Shown here: piece after piece, positions 1-9,802 of the stretch | How positions within the stretch are numbered: position 1 is the stretch's first letter | Layout: every line of letters begins with the position of its first letter | Origin: Mycolicibacterium sp. GF69 | GTDB taxonomy: Bacteria; Actinomycetota; Actinomycetes; Mycobacteriales; Mycobacteriaceae | Assembly: GCF_003284965.1 (NCBI RefSeq) | Contig: NZ_QMEW01000017.1 | Coordinates: forward strand, 39,171-103,170 | Length of the DNA: 64,000 nucleotides | Reading direction: 5' to 3' | Program-made: the position numbers and the translations under genes | The notes under the pieces: generated by a model | What the model saw: only the letters and a program-made list of their open reading frames with translations | What the model was told of the DNA's origin: nothing | The model's database searches: none

Positions 1-90
1 CGCCTCGACGAGCGCGTTCTTGCTGTCGAGCATGCCGGCGCCGGTCAGCTCCCGCAGTCGCTTGACGTCGGCAGCGGTGTAGTTAGCCAT
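1..90 (-). CDS. tsf: Elongation factor Ts, N-terminal fragment
   Basis: The first 30 codons of EF-Ts, the guanine-nucleotide exchange factor that recycles EF-Tu during translation; the rest lies beyond the window edge. The visible residues begin [20 protein letters not shown], the UBA-like N-terminal module typical of EF-Ts, which contacts EF-Tu. The ATG is preceded by an AGAAGG ribosome-binding site. It lies 12 bp downstream of rpsB on the same strand, the usual rpsB-tsf operon. Partial only because the window ends. Confidence 0.96.
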   Translation of the reverse strand, partial: MANYTAADVKRLRELTGAGMLDSKNALVEA

Positions 91-102
91 ATCAGCCTTC
101 TC

Positions 103-984
103 TTACGGGTTCTGGGTGGGTTTCGGTTCGGTCTGGACTTCCGCCTCGGGGGTGCCCGGTGCGGCACCTGCGGCGGTCGGGGACGCGGTCGCCGTGCTCG
201 TCGCCGAGGCCAGCAGCTCCTGCTCCCACTCGGCGAGCGGCTCGGCGTCCACAGAACCCTGGCCGGCATCCGGCTTGTCGCCGTCGCGGCCGACACCCGC
301 GCGGGCCTGCAGCCCCTCGGCGACCGCGGCGGCGATGACTCTGGTCAGCAGCGCGGCCGACCGGATCGCATCGTCGTTGCCAGGGATCGGGTAGTCGACC
401 AGATCGGGATCGCAGTTGGTGTCGAGAATCGCGATGACCGGGATGCCCAGCTTGCGCGCCTCACCGACCGCGATGTGCTCCTTGTTGGTGTCGACGACCC
501 AGACGGCCGAGGGCACCTTGGCCATGTCCCGGATACCGCCGAGGCTGCGCTCGAGCTTGTTCTTCTCGCGGGTCAGCATCAGGATTTCCTTCTTGGTGCG
601 ACCCTCGAACCCGCCGGTCTGCTCCATCGTCTCGAGTTCCTTGAGACGCTGCAGCCGCTTGTGCACGGTCGAGAAGTTGGTGAGCATGCCGCCCAGCCAG
701 CGCTGGTTCACATAGGGCATGCCGACACGGGTGGCCTCTTCGGCGATCGACTCCTGCGCCTGCTTCTTGGTGCCGACGAACATGATCGTGCCGCCGTGCG
801 CGACGGTTTCCTTGACGAACTCGTATGCCTTGTCGATGTAGGTCAGCGTCTGCTGCAGGTCGATGATGTAGATGCCGTTGCGGTCGGTGAAGATGAACCG
901 CTTCATCTTGGGATTCCAGCGACGGGTCTGGTGCCCGAAGTGGGTGCCGCTGTCGAGCAGCTGTTTCATGGTCACAACAGCCAT
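103..984 (-). CDS. rpsB: 30S ribosomal protein S2
   Basis: S2 binds the 16S rRNA head-body junction late in 30S assembly and is needed for S1 binding. The product is 293 aa and begins [20 protein letters not shown]. It shows the S2 signatures near residues 10-40 ([13 protein letters not shown]) and about 200-220 ([19 protein letters not shown]). The C-terminal ~50 residues are a Pro/Ala/Thr-rich tail, as in mycobacterial S2. I chose the ATG at 984 because AAGGA lies just upstream and the conserved S2 sequence begins there, although the frame stays open to 1212. First gene of the rpsB-tsf operon; its promoter should lie in the 284-bp divergent gap with the M23 gene. Confidence 0.97.
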   Translation of the reverse strand: MAVVTMKQLLDSGTHFGHQTRRWNPKMKRFIFTDRNGIYIIDLQQTLTYIDKAYEFVKETVAHGGTIMFVGTKKQAQESIAEEATRVGMPYVNQRWLGGMLTNFSTVHKRLQRLKELETMEQTGGFEGRTKKEILMLTREKNKLERSLGGIRDMAKVPSAVWVVDTNKEHIAVGEARKLGIPVIAILDTNCDPDLVDYPIPGNDDAIRSAALLTRVIAAAVAEGLQARAGVGRDGDKPDAGQGSVDAEPLAEWEQELLASATSTATASPTAAGAAPGTPEAEVQTEPKPTQNP

Positions 985-1268
985 GAGTCGTTCCTTTTCG
1001 TCGGTTGATGCCGGCGCCGGGTGACGCCTGGCCCTGGTGACTGCTCGGAATGCCAGACCCGTCTCGAAATCCGAGTCGGGACCGACGGCATCCGGGATAC
1101 GACCTAGTGGAACGGGTCGTGCGCAGACACGCGAAGTCAGCCCGCGCAAGCGAGCTGCGGTTAGCAGTTTACACCGTGTGCAGGGGTGCTTTTTCCACAC
1201 CGACCTGGTCATCCACAGATCGCCGCCGGGGTCTGGCGTCGTTCGCCTTCGCGCGCTGAGCTGGGCCG

Positions 1269-1769
1269 ATGCGATGGATTACGGCGACGGCCGCTGTGAT
1301 GACGTCGGCGCTGGTCTGGGCGACGCCCGCAGGCGCAGAGCCGGGCCGACTGGCCTGGCCGCTTCGGCCGCGCCCCGAAGTGACGCGGGTCTTCGACGCC
1401 GCCACGCCCAACTGGACAACCGGCCACCGTGGCGTCGACCTGGCGGGAGCGCCGGGCCAACCCGTAATCGCAGCGGCCGGCGGCACCGTCGTCTTCGCCG
1501 GTGAACTGGCGGGCCGGCCGGTCGTCTCGATCGCTCACCCGGGCGGGCTGCGGACGAGCTACGAACCGGTTCGGCCGACGGTGACCCGGGGACAACACGT
1601 CGGCCCCGAAGCGGTGATCGGCGCGCTGGAGTCCGGGCATCGCGGCTGCCCGGCCTCGGCGTGTCTGCATTGGGGCGCGATGTGGGGACCGGCCTCGCGG
1701 GCGGATTATGTCGATCCGCTCGGACTGGTGATCACCACCCCGATCCGCCTCAAACCGCTCACCGGCTGA
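1269..1769 (+). CDS. Secreted M23-family metallopeptidase (Rv2891-like)
   Basis: Predicted exported 166-aa protein with a signal peptide (about residues 1-23, ending ATPAGA|EP) followed by one M23/LytM-like domain. [14 protein letters not shown] (about 53-66) supplies the first zinc-ligand region (HxxxD), and CLHWGAMW carries the HxH-like region as H-W-G, so the second His motif is degenerate (LHWG instead of HxH). M23 enzymes cleave peptidoglycan peptide bridges; the altered motif suggests weak or absent activity, as in many mycobacterial members. Position next to rpsB matches Rv2891. The ATG at 1269 is the only start that keeps the signal peptide at the N terminus. Confidence 0.85.
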   Translation: MRWITATAAVMTSALVWATPAGAEPGRLAWPLRPRPEVTRVFDAATPNWTTGHRGVDLAGAPGQPVIAAAGGTVVFAGELAGRPVVSIAHPGGLRTSYEPVRPTVTRGQHVGPEAVIGALESGHRGCPASACLHWGAMWGPASRADYVDPLGLVITTPIRLKPLTG

Positions 1770-1812
1770 AGTGTCTTGCACGACCGGGAGCGTGCACCCT
1801 TCGCGGGAGCGA

Positions 1813-2700
1813 TCAAGCTGCTGCCGTGAGCGTGGAGAGGAACTCGAGTATGGCCGCCACGACGACATCGGGCCGGTCGCGCTGCACCCAATGCGCCGCG
1901 CCCGCAACCACTTCCAGACGGGCATCCGGCATGAGCTCGGCCGCCGCCCGCGCCGCCGCGAGCGGCACGCTGGTGTCTTTGTCCCCGTGCACGATCAGCG
2001 CCGGACGAGGAAACGACGTCAGCCGCGCGCGGTAGTCGGTGGTGAGCCGGTTCCACCGGATCTGATCGCGCTGCCATTGACCGAACGCGTCGAATGCGTG
2101 TTCCGTTCGGGCGGCCGACAGGATCTCGTCGAGCAGTTCGGGGGTGCGTTGCGCAGGATCGTGGATTAGGGCCGGAACGATCCGCTTCATCGCACGTGGG
2201 CTATTGCCGGACCACCTGGTCACGGCCGCTAGCACCCCGGTCCGCAGCGCCAGCCACGTCAGCGCCTGCCGTACGCCCGACAGCGGACCGTCCGACAGCC
2301 TCGGCATGAGGCCGTAGCTACCCAACAGCATTGCCCCGGTTACCCTTTCGGGCCGTTCCAACACATGGCCGATCGTCATCCCGCCGCCCAGCGACAGCCC
2401 GCCGATCGCATAGCGGTCGAGGCCGAGCGCATCGACGAACTCTCGCACGTAGCCCACCAACCGGTCCTGAGTCGACGGCCACGGCGCGGGAGGGCTCTGT
2501 CCGTAGCCCGGATGATCGGGCGCGAGCACCCGATAGCCGTCGGCCGCCAGCCGAGATCCGACGCCGCCCCAGGACAGCGACGCGCTATCCACACCGCCGC
2601 CGTGCAGCAACACCACCGTCGCTGCGCGGCCGGTATGCGAGGGCGCCCACTCGAGATAGCTCACGGCCCCCCACGACAGCCCGACAGTCGACCTGCTCAC
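1813..2700 (-). CDS. Alpha/beta hydrolase
   Basis: Cytosolic 295-aa alpha/beta-hydrolase-fold enzyme; the substrate is not readable. An oxyanion-hole motif HGGG lies at residues 33-36, the nucleophile elbow G-L-S-L-G-G at 101-106 places the catalytic Ser at 103, a likely acid Asp is in HGDKDTSVP, and the catalytic His is in GAAHWVQRDRPD near the C terminus. The length is normal for a single-domain hydrolase without a large lid. The GTG start has a good AGGAGG 4 bases upstream. In M. tuberculosis the neighbouring Rv2893 is an unrelated oxidoreductase, so this gene differs from the core order. Confidence 0.85.
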   Translation of the reverse strand: MSRSTVGLSWGAVSYLEWAPSHTGRAATVVLLHGGGVDSASLSWGGVGSRLAADGYRVLAPDHPGYGQSPPAPWPSTQDRLVGYVREFVDALGLDRYAIGGLSLGGGMTIGHVLERPERVTGAMLLGSYGLMPRLSDGPLSGVRQALTWLALRTGVLAAVTRWSGNSPRAMKRIVPALIHDPAQRTPELLDEILSAARTEHAFDAFGQWQRDQIRWNRLTTDYRARLTSFPRPALIVHGDKDTSVPLAAARAAAELMPDARLEVVAGAAHWVQRDRPDVVVAAILEFLSTLTAAA

Positions 2701-2770
2701 GTTTCCTCCTTCAGTGAGTTCGGTGCGCTCGCAATCGCTCAGCGGCTAGTAGGGCACCGAAATCACCCGA

Positions 2771-3673
2771 TTACGCGCGGGGGTGAGCCTGGTCGTGCAC
2801 AGCGCGCAGCCGCGCGACCGTCACATGGGTGTAGAGCTGTGTGGTCGCGAGTGTGGAATGGCCGAGCAGTTCCTGTACGACGCGCAGGTCGGCGCCGCCC
2901 TCGAGCAGATGCGTGGCCGCGCTGTGCCGCAAACCGTGCGGTCCGATGTCCGGCGCGCCGTCGACCGCGGACACCGTCTGGTGTACGACCGTGCGTGCCT
3001 GCCGCGGGTCGAGCCGACGCCCGCGCGCACCCAACAGCAGGGCCGGCCCAGAATCCGCCGTCACCAACGCAGGCCTGCCGTCGTCGAGCCACGCCGTCAG
3101 CGCCGCTTGCGCGGGCGCACCGAACGGTACGGTGCGCTGCTTGTTGCCCTTGCCCAGCACGCGTAGCAGTCGCCGCGGCATGTCGATGTCGTCGATGTCG
3201 AGGCCGCACAACTCGCTGACACGAATCCCGGTGGCGTACAACAACTCCACGATCAGCAGGTCGCGTAGCGCCAGCGGCTCACCTTCTTGCGCACCGGATT
3301 TCGCTGCTGCCATCGCGTCAAGCGCTTGGTCTTCCCGCAACACCGAGGGCAGTGCGCGGCGAGCTTTGGGCACCTGGAGTCGAGTCGCCGGGTCGTTCTC
3401 GATCAGTCCGCGCCGCAGCGCCCACGCGGTGAACGTCTTCACCGACGAGGTGCGCCGGGCCAACGTCGTGCGTGCGGCACCCGCAGCGGCCTGCGCGGCC
3501 AGCCACGACCTCAGCAACGGCAGGTTCAGTCCGGCCAGGCGCGCGTCTCCCACACGATCGGCCATGAACTCGAACAGCGATCGCAGATCACCGAGGTAGG
3601 CCCGCCGGGTGTGCTCGGAGCGGCCGCGCTCCAGTGCGAGGTACTCGTCGAAATCCTCGAGGACGGCATCCAC
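2771..3673 (-). CDS. xerC: Tyrosine recombinase XerC
   Basis: Site-specific recombinase that resolves chromosome dimers at dif together with XerD. 300 aa: N-terminal SAM-like core-binding domain (about 1-95) and C-terminal catalytic domain. All catalytic residues are visible: R151 (ATGIRVSEL), K175 (GKGNKQR), H246 and R249 ([12 protein letters not shown]), H272 (LGHS) and the nucleophile Y281 (QLYTHV). Length and motif order fit chromosomal XerC rather than a phage integrase, and the gene sits where Rv2894c (xerC) is found. GTG start. Confidence 0.95.
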   Translation of the reverse strand: MDAVLEDFDEYLALERGRSEHTRRAYLGDLRSLFEFMADRVGDARLAGLNLPLLRSWLAAQAAAGAARTTLARRTSSVKTFTAWALRRGLIENDPATRLQVPKARRALPSVLREDQALDAMAAAKSGAQEGEPLALRDLLIVELLYATGIRVSELCGLDIDDIDMPRRLLRVLGKGNKQRTVPFGAPAQAALTAWLDDGRPALVTADSGPALLLGARGRRLDPRQARTVVHQTVSAVDGAPDIGPHGLRHSAATHLLEGGADLRVVQELLGHSTLATTQLYTHVTVARLRAVHDQAHPRA

Positions 3674-3704
3674 GTCCCAACCGTCGCAGACGCGGACCGC
3701 AACG

Positions 3705-4865
3705 TCAGCTGACGCGCCGCAGCGTGTCCGGAGTGAGATCGGCCAGCGTCGGATAGCCGTCGACGGCCATCGTCAGATCGGCGTCGGCCAGCAGCGAGCG
3801 CAGCACGTGCACGATGCCGTCCACACCGCCGAGCGCCAGTCCGTACGCATACGGCCGTCCTATCCCGACCGCGGTGGCGCCAAGCGCGAGTGCCTTGACG
3901 ATGTCGGCGCCGCTGCGGATACCGGAGTCGAACAGCACCGGCAACCCGTCGACCGCCTCCACCACGCCCGGCAGGCAGTCGATGGCCGGCAGGCCGCCGT
4001 TGGCTTGCCGGCCACCGTGGTTGGAGCAGTAGATCGCATCGACGCCGGCGTCCTTGGCGCGTCGTGCGTCGTCGGGATGGCAGATGCCCTTGACGATGAG
4101 CGGCAGGTCGGTCAGCGACCGCAACCACGGCAGATCGTCCCAGGTCAGCGGATTACCGAACAGGCTTACCCAGTGCAGGACGGCCGCCTGCGGATTCTCC
4201 TCGGGCGGCTGTGCCAGGCCGGCGCGAAACACCGGGTCGCTGGTGTAGTTCGCCAGACAACGCCCCCGCAGCTGCGGGAAGTTCGACGTCGACAGGTCGC
4301 GAGGCCGCCAACCCGGCACCCAGGTGTCGAGGGTGACGATGATCCCTTTGTATCCGGCGGCCTCGGCGCGGTGGACGAAGCTGGCCGCCAACTCGCGGTC
4401 GGTCGGTGTGTACAACTGGAAAAAGCCAGGGGTGTCACCGAATTCGGCCGCGATGTCCTCCAGCGGGTCCTCGGTCAAAGTAGAGACGACCATCGGCACA
4501 CCGGTGCGCGCGGCGGCCCGGGCGGTTGCGAGGTCACCGTGCCCGTCCTGCGCACAGATGCCGATCACCCCGATCGGGGCCATGAACACCGGCGAGGGCA
4601 ACGTCATGCCGAACAGGTCGACCGAGAGGTCGCGCTCGCGGGTCGCGCGGAACATCCGGGGCATCAGACCCCAGCTGTCGAATGCGGTGCGGTTGACCCG
4701 CTGCGTGCGCTCGTCACCGGCGCCGCCCGCCACATAGGAGTACACCGACGGCGGCATGGCCGACTCCGCTTTGGCCTCCCAATCCGTGAACGTCATCGGC
4801 AACTTCGGCACGATGCCGGACAGACCCTGCAGGTAGATCTCGAACTGATAGTTACCGAACGTCAT
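3705..4865 (-). CDS. FMN-dependent lactate 2-monooxygenase-like oxidase
   Basis: Member of the FMN-dependent alpha-hydroxy-acid oxidase family, closest in appearance to mycobacterial lactate 2-monooxygenase, which converts L-lactate and O2 to acetate, CO2 and water. 386 aa TIM barrel. The family active-site signature SNHGGRQ is at 281-287 with catalytic His283; Lys259 (IVKG) is the conserved FMN/substrate lysine; DSGIRSGAD and GRPYAYG bind the FMN phosphate. The N-terminal [10 protein letters not shown] and GLMPRM stretches match the M. smegmatis enzyme closely. It stands between xerC and the siderophore-interacting gene, which are adjacent in M. tuberculosis, so it is an insertion here. Another 2-hydroxy acid could be the substrate. 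Confidence 0.85.
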   Translation of the reverse strand: MTFGNYQFEIYLQGLSGIVPKLPMTFTDWEAKAESAMPPSVYSYVAGGAGDERTQRVNRTAFDSWGLMPRMFRATRERDLSVDLFGMTLPSPVFMAPIGVIGICAQDGHGDLATARAAARTGVPMVVSTLTEDPLEDIAAEFGDTPGFFQLYTPTDRELAASFVHRAEAAGYKGIIVTLDTWVPGWRPRDLSTSNFPQLRGRCLANYTSDPVFRAGLAQPPEENPQAAVLHWVSLFGNPLTWDDLPWLRSLTDLPLIVKGICHPDDARRAKDAGVDAIYCSNHGGRQANGGLPAIDCLPGVVEAVDGLPVLFDSGIRSGADIVKALALGATAVGIGRPYAYGLALGGVDGIVHVLRSLLADADLTMAVDGYPTLADLTPDTLRRVS

Positions 4866-4892
4866 GCGACCAGCGTGCCAGGCCGCCGCCGG

Positions 4893-5741
4893 TCAAGTGC
4901 CGGCTTCGGACTTGGCCAGTGCGGCCTTCCACTCGCGGAAGGTCTCCTCGGTACGGCCGCGACGCCAGTACCCCGAGATCGACGACGCCCACTTCGCGGG
5001 TACGCCACGCTCCTTGCGGATGTAGGGCCGCAGGTTGTGCATCACGGTCTGCGCCTCGCCGTGGATGAACACCTGTACCTGGCCCGGCAGCCAAGCCGTC
5101 TCCTTGACCGCGGTGATCAGCGGCGCATGGTCGCGGGCCTGGTCATCGGCCACCAGGTCGGCGCGCGCGCCCCGGTGGATCCAGCGCACTTCGACCCCGT
5201 CGGGTTTCTTCAGCGGAACCTCGTCGTCGGGTCCGGCGACTTCGATCAACACCCTGCCGATCGCGTTGTCCGGCAAGGCTTCCAACGCAGCGCTGATCGC
5301 CGGAACTGCGGCCTCGTCCCCGGCCATCAGGTGCCAGTCCGCAGCGGGGTCGGGCGCATAGGCGCCGCTGGGACCCATCAGGTAGGCGGGCTGGCCGGGG
5401 GTCGCGGCGGCTGCCCAGGGCCCGGCGACGCCCTGGTCGCCGTGTACGACGAAGTCGATGCAGATCTCGCGGCGCTCGGGGTCGACGTGGCGGACGGTGT
5501 AGGTGCGCACCGTTGGCCGCTGTTCGGGCGGCAGCGACGAGAACGAGTCGAGGGTCAGCGGCCGCGGCAGGCTTGCAACATCGATATCCGGGCTGACGAT
5601 CACGATCTTGACGTAAGAATCGGTGAACTCGTTGGGGGTGAAGGTGTCGAATCCCGCGCCGCCGAGCACCAGTCGGATGAGATGCGGTGTCATCTGTTCG
5701 GTACGCACCACTTCAAAGGTGTGTATCGGTCGCCCTGCCAC
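4893..5741 (-). CDS. viuB: Siderophore-interacting FAD/NAD(P)H reductase (Rv2895c/ViuB-like)
   Basis: Cytosolic flavoreductase of the SIP family, which releases iron from internalised ferric siderophores by reduction. 282 aa: N-terminal FAD-binding beta-barrel with RTYTVR (residues about 79-84, flavin contact) and HGDQGVAGPWA (about 99-109), then a C-terminal NAD(P)H-binding SIP domain (GDEAAVPAI; FIHGEAQTV; SGYWRRGRTEE near the end, a SIP signature). The GTG start at 5741 has a clear GGAGG 7 bases upstream. I looked for an IdeR box in the 102 bp upstream and did not see a convincing one. Confidence 0.9.
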   Translation of the reverse strand: MAGRPIHTFEVVRTEQMTPHLIRLVLGGAGFDTFTPNEFTDSYVKIVIVSPDIDVASLPRPLTLDSFSSLPPEQRPTVRTYTVRHVDPERREICIDFVVHGDQGVAGPWAAAATPGQPAYLMGPSGAYAPDPAADWHLMAGDEAAVPAISAALEALPDNAIGRVLIEVAGPDDEVPLKKPDGVEVRWIHRGARADLVADDQARDHAPLITAVKETAWLPGQVQVFIHGEAQTVMHNLRPYIRKERGVPAKWASSISGYWRRGRTEETFREWKAALAKSEAGT

Positions 5742-5843
5742 GAAAATCCTCCAACCTCGAAAAACGTGGTTATTAGCCGGTCTTATCGACTATACGGGCG
5801 AAGCGGAGCGGTGTGGGCGCTACCGAATCCGCGCGTCAACGCT

Positions 5844-6968
5844 TTACCGGCTTGCCAGCTTCCACCTCCCGTCTCGGCACACGACCAGGCCGGACAGTTC
5901 GAGGTTCGCCAGCGGGCCGAGTACCTGACGGGCGGGAAGGCCCGAGGTCACCGCGATCTCGTCGGCCGTGCGCCCGCCGCGGCGCGGAAGCGCGTCGTAG
6001 ATCCGCTTCTCGGTTTCGGTCAAGTCGTCCAGCGGCGAGACCGCGCGCTGTTCCTCGGGCGCCAGTTCCCCGATGCTGCCGACCAGCTCGACGAGGTCCG
6101 CCGCGCGCGTCACGATCTGCGCCCCACCGCGCAGCAGAACGTGGCAGCCGACCGATGCCGACGAGGTGACTGGACCGGGCACCGCGCACACCGGCCGCCC
6201 GAGCGCGCACGCCCAGGCCGCGGTGTTCGCCGCTCCGCTGCGGGCTCCGGCCTCCACCACCACGGTGGCCCCGCCCAGGGCGGCGACCAGCCGGTTACGG
6301 GTCAGAAACCGGTGCCGCGCGGGGCGTACGCCGGGCGGATACTCGCTGCACACCAAGCCCTGTTCGGCGATCCGGCGCAGCAGCCCCGTATGGCCGGCCG
6401 GGTAGGGAACGTCGATACCGCCGGCGAGTACCGCCACCGTCAGTCCGTCGGCGGCCAGCGCGGCGCGGTGCGCCGCGCCGTCGATGCCATATGCGCCGCC
6501 CGACACCACCGCGACATCGCGGCCGGCCACACCGGCGGCAAGGTCGGCCGCGACGAATTCGCCGTAGGCGGTCGCTGCCCTCGTACCGACGATGGCGGCG
6601 GCCCGGTAGGCGACCTCGTCGAGCGCCGCGGGCCCCACCGCCCACAACACCATGGGTGGATGAGCCTGCGCGCGCAACCGGTCCGAGACCCCGCCGAACC
6701 CTGTGAAAGCCAACCACGGCCACTCTTCGTCGTCCCGTGTGACCAGTCGACCGCCCAGCCGAGTCAGGATATCGAGATCGGAAGCGGCGCAGTCGATATG
6801 GCGACGAGCCTCGGCGCGCCGGTCGATGCTCTCACCCGCCGCTCCGCGTCGCACCCGTTCGGCCGCTTCGACGGGACCCACCCGCGTGGCCAACGCCGAC
6901 AACTCCGGACACGGCGGTTCGACCACCCGCGACAGATACGCCCACGCCAAGGTCACATCATCCGTCAT
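5844..6968 (-). CDS. dprA: DNA-processing protein DprA/Smf
   Basis: Single-strand DNA-binding protein that loads RecA in naturally competent bacteria; its role in mycobacteria is not established. 374 aa. The Rossmann-like core carries SGGAYGIDGAAHRAAL (phosphate/ssDNA-binding loop), FLTRNRLVAAL and VVVEAGARSGA, all standard DprA signatures. A C-terminal winged-helix-like segment (about 300-374) follows. The ATG start overlaps the stop of the upstream ComM-like gene by 4 bp (ATGA), so the two are translationally coupled. Matches Rv2896c. Confidence 0.94.
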   Translation of the reverse strand: MTDDVTLAWAYLSRVVEPPCPELSALATRVGPVEAAERVRRGAAGESIDRRAEARRHIDCAASDLDILTRLGGRLVTRDDEEWPWLAFTGFGGVSDRLRAQAHPPMVLWAVGPAALDEVAYRAAAIVGTRAATAYGEFVAADLAAGVAGRDVAVVSGGAYGIDGAAHRAALAADGLTVAVLAGGIDVPYPAGHTGLLRRIAEQGLVCSEYPPGVRPARHRFLTRNRLVAALGGATVVVEAGARSGAANTAAWACALGRPVCAVPGPVTSSASVGCHVLLRGGAQIVTRAADLVELVGSIGELAPEEQRAVSPLDDLTETEKRIYDALPRRGGRTADEIAVTSGLPARQVLGPLANLELSGLVVCRDGRWKLASR

Positions 6969-8476
6969 CGCACCTTCCCTCCTTGCCGAAAGCTCAACGC
7001 CGCCGTGACGTCCTCGAGCGCCGGCGACGTGCGCCCGGCGAGATCACACAGCGACCACGCGACCCGCATGGTGCGGTCCATCCCGCGCACGCTCAGCGCA
7101 CCGTGGTCGAGCGCCGTGTGCAGCGGCTTCATCACCGGCGCCGACAGTCGGAACTTGCCGCGCAGCAGTGAGCCGCTGATCTCGGCGTTGGTGCTGATGC
7201 CGTGGGGCAGCCAGCGCTCGGCGGCCGCCGCTCGCGCCCTGGCCACCCGCTCACGAACGACGGTCGTGGACTCGCCGTCCTGCGCGACGATCGCACCCGC
7301 GCGCAGCGAGTGCATCTCGACCCGCAGATCGACGCGGTCGAGCAAGGGCCCCGACAGCTTGCCGAGGTAGCGCCGCCTCTCCTGACCGTTGCAGATGCAG
7401 TCGCGCGGGTCGGGCGGTGCACACGGACACGGATTCGCCGCGAGCACGAGTTGGAGGCGTGCGGGGTAGCGTGCGACGCCGTCGCGCCGGGCGAGCCGAA
7501 TTTCGCCATCCTCCAAGGGGGTTCGCAATGCCTCGAGCACGCTGACGCCAATCTCGGCGCACTCGTCCAAGAAGAGCACACCGCGGTGTGCCCGGCTGAC
7601 CGCGCCGGGACGCGCCATCCCGCTGCCACCGCCGACCATCGCCGCCACGCTCGAGGTGTGGTGCGGGGCCACGAACGGCGGCGTCGTGATCAGCGGCGTG
7701 TTGCCCGACAGCAGCCCGGCCACCGAGTGGATTGCCGTCACCTCCAGCGCCTCGCTTTCCGACAGCGGCGGCAGCAGATCCGGAAGTCGTTGAGCCAGCA
7801 TGGTTTTACCCACGCCCGGCGGCCCGGTCAGCATGAGGTGGTGGCCGCCCGCGGCGGCGACCTCGACCGCGTACTTGGCCTGCGTCTGGCCGATCACGTC
7901 GGCGAGATCGGACATGGATCTCTGCTGCGACGACGGAGACACGACTCGGGGTAGGAGCGCTGCGCTCCCTTTGACCCAGGACTGCAGTTGGACCAACGTG
8001 CGCGCCCCACACACCTCGATACCGTCCACCAGGCTGGCCTCGGCGAGATTCTCGGCGGGTACGACGGCTGTTGGCCAGCCTTCCCGCTTGGCCGCCAGCA
8101 CGGCGGGCAGGATGCCCTTGACGGGGCGGACCCGCCCGTCGAGGGCCAATTCCCCGAGCAGCACGGTCTTTTCGAGCCGTGGCCACTGCGCTTTCGCGTC
8201 GGCCGACAACACCGACATCGCCAACGCCAGGTCGTACACCGATCCCATCTTCGGCAGCGTGGCCGGTGACAGCGCCAGGGTCAGCCGCGTCTGGGGCCAG
8301 TCGTTGCCGCAGTTTCTGATCGCGGCACGGACCCGATCGCGTGACTCCTGCAGTGCCGCGTCGGCCAATCCGACCAGGTGCACGCCGGGCAACCCGGAAC
8401 TGATGTCGGCCTCGATCTCGACGATCTGACCGTCGAGTCCGCGCACCGCCACGGAGTAAGCGCGTCCCAATGTCAC
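6965..8476 (-). CDS. YifB/ComM-family AAA+ ATPase (Mg-chelatase-like)
   Basis: 503-aa ComM/YifB-type protein: N-terminal Lon-protease-like ChlI domain (about 1-170), AAA+ Mg-chelatase core with Walker A GPPGVGKT and Walker B VLFLDE, the Cys-rich NPCPCAPPD segment characteristic of the family, and a C-terminal Mg-chelatase subunit domain. ComM homologues act as branch-migration helicases in transformation elsewhere. GTG start at 8476 immediately abuts the UPF0102 stop (no gap), and the stop overlaps dprA, so the three genes form one operon, as Rv2898c-Rv2896c. Confidence 0.93.
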   Translation of the reverse strand: MTLGRAYSVAVRGLDGQIVEIEADISSGLPGVHLVGLADAALQESRDRVRAAIRNCGNDWPQTRLTLALSPATLPKMGSVYDLALAMSVLSADAKAQWPRLEKTVLLGELALDGRVRPVKGILPAVLAAKREGWPTAVVPAENLAEASLVDGIEVCGARTLVQLQSWVKGSAALLPRVVSPSSQQRSMSDLADVIGQTQAKYAVEVAAAGGHHLMLTGPPGVGKTMLAQRLPDLLPPLSESEALEVTAIHSVAGLLSGNTPLITTPPFVAPHHTSSVAAMVGGGSGMARPGAVSRAHRGVLFLDECAEIGVSVLEALRTPLEDGEIRLARRDGVARYPARLQLVLAANPCPCAPPDPRDCICNGQERRRYLGKLSGPLLDRVDLRVEMHSLRAGAIVAQDGESTTVVRERVARARAAAAERWLPHGISTNAEISGSLLRGKFRLSAPVMKPLHTALDHGALSVRGMDRTMRVAWSLCDLAGRTSPALEDVTAALSFRQGGKVR

Positions 8477-8845
8477 CTAACCCACCCCCGACAGGTGGCT
8501 GATCTGCGGCGGGCTCCCTCGGCCGATACGGACTCCCACCACGTCGATGCGGACCTGCGACCAACTGACCTCCTGAGCGGCCAGCCACAGGCCGGCCAGC
8601 CGCCGCAGCCGGCGCACCTTCTGCGGTGTCACAGCCTGCTCGACACCACCGAACCGATCGCTGGTGCGGGTCTTCACCTCCACGAACACCGCGACGCACG
8701 CCCTGTCGTCAGCGGCGATCACATCCAACTCGCCGTACCGGCATCGCCAGTTGCGGTCGAGCACCCGCAAGCCAAGCGACCGCAGGTGCTCGACGGCGAG
8801 CTGCTCTCCCAATGCGCCGAGCTCGGCGCGGGTCAACGGAGTCAT
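8477..8845 (-). CDS. UPF0102 (YraN-like) endonuclease-fold protein
   Basis: 122-aa member of UPF0102/YraN, a PD-(D/E)XK nuclease-fold family of unproven function. The catalytic-type residues are visible: E (RAELGALGEQLA), GELDVIA, and FVEVKTRTSDRFG, which together form the D/E-X-K core. First gene of the operon with comM-like and dprA. ATG at 8845. It marks the left conserved border of the accessory DNA: in M. tuberculosis the next core homologue is Rv2901c (the DUF2469 protein), found here about 46 kb away. Confidence 0.9.
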   Translation of the reverse strand: MTPLTRAELGALGEQLAVEHLRSLGLRVLDRNWRCRYGELDVIAADDRACVAVFVEVKTRTSDRFGGVEQAVTPQKVRRLRRLAGLWLAAQEVSWSQVRIDVVGVRIGRGSPPQISHLSGVG

Positions 8846-8982
8846 GCCACGACCGTGCCGAGGCCCGCCGACACTTCACCGCCATCCGGGCGCCGCGAGG
8901 GCCGGTAATCCCCAACCGGCGATTCGTCCCCAACTCGGCCAGAACCCGTTTCGCCGGCGTCAAAAAGCGGGTACACGCCGGC

Positions 8983-9801
8983 ATGTCCGACAAGTCATTA
9001 CACGGTGTCGCCGACCGAGCGACCGACAGCGATGCATTCGAATACACGGCACGCGCGGGCTTCGCTGTCAGCGGCGTGCTTCATCTGCTCGTCGGCTATC
9101 TGATCCTGCGTATCGCGCTCGGCTCCGGCGGCAACGCCGATCAGTCCGGGGCGCTGACGACGCTGGCTCAGCAAACCGGTGGCGCAGTGCTGCTGTGGGT
9201 CGTCGCAGCGGGACTGCTGGCGCTGGGGCTCTGGCGGGTCGCCGAGGCGATCGTCGGCCCGCGGCCCGGCGAGGGATCCGGTCGTTTCCAAGATGACACC
9301 CCGGCGTGGAAGCGGGCCAAATCGCTGGGGCTAGCCGTAGTCAACTTCGCCATCGCGTTCTCGGCGGCGCGCTTCGCGCTGGGCAGCGGGCAGCAGAGCA
9401 CTGCGCAGAACGCCGGCCTCAGCGCCCAGATGATGCAGACCGGATGGGGCAAGGCCGTGCTCATCGCGGTGGGCCTCGGCTTGGTCGGCGTCGGCGGCTA
9501 CCACGTCTACAAGGGTGTGACGAAGAGATTCTGCAAAGACCTGCGCGCCTCCGGTGGCACAGGCGTCACCGCCGTCGGGGTCACCGGCTATGCGGCCAAG
9601 GGTCTGGTTCTCGCGGGCGCGGGGGTCCTGGTGATCGTGGCGACCCTGCAGGCCGATCCCGCCAAGGCGACGGGTCTTGATGCCGCGGTCAAGACGCTCG
9701 GGCAGGCGCCGTTCGGCAAGCTGCTTCTCATCCTCGCCGCGGTCGGTATCGCCGCCTTCGGCGTCTACAACTTCGTGCGCGCTCGATCCGGGCGGATGTG
9801 A
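8983..9801 (+). CDS. DUF1206 integral membrane protein
   Basis: 272-aa membrane protein made of three repeats of a two-helix DUF1206 unit, six predicted transmembrane segments in all (near residues 22-42, 62-82, 105-127, 147-168, 196-215 and 240-262). Each repeat has the pattern aromatic-R/K-G-hydrophobic-G (GYAAKGLVLAGAGV, ARAGFAVSGVLHL). No enzymatic motif is visible and the function is unknown. I chose the ATG at 8983, where the conserved protein begins; upstream codons in frame lack membrane-protein character and overlap the UPF0102 gene. Confidence 0.85.
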   Translation: MSDKSLHGVADRATDSDAFEYTARAGFAVSGVLHLLVGYLILRIALGSGGNADQSGALTTLAQQTGGAVLLWVVAAGLLALGLWRVAEAIVGPRPGEGSGRFQDDTPAWKRAKSLGLAVVNFAIAFSAARFALGSGQQSTAQNAGLSAQMMQTGWGKAVLIAVGLGLVGVGGYHVYKGVTKRFCKDLRASGGTGVTAVGVTGYAAKGLVLAGAGVLVIVATLQADPAKATGLDAAVKTLGQAPFGKLLLILAAVGIAAFGVYNFVRARSGRM

Positions 9802-9802
9802 C

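Noticed and set aside
5742..5843. Possible IdeR box upstream of the siderophore-interacting gene.
   Set aside because: The fragment GGCTAATAACC resembles one half-site only; no second half at the right distance.
3609..7370. Very long plus-strand open frame of 1,253 codons opposite xerC to dprA.
   Set aside because: It runs antisense through several well-recognised genes, has no family motifs, and its composition (Arg/Gly/His-rich) is that of the opposite frame of GC-rich coding DNA.
8626..8982. Upstream extension of the DUF1206 reading frame.
   Set aside because: It overlaps the UPF0102 gene, has no membrane-protein character, and the conserved sequence starts at the ATG at 8983.
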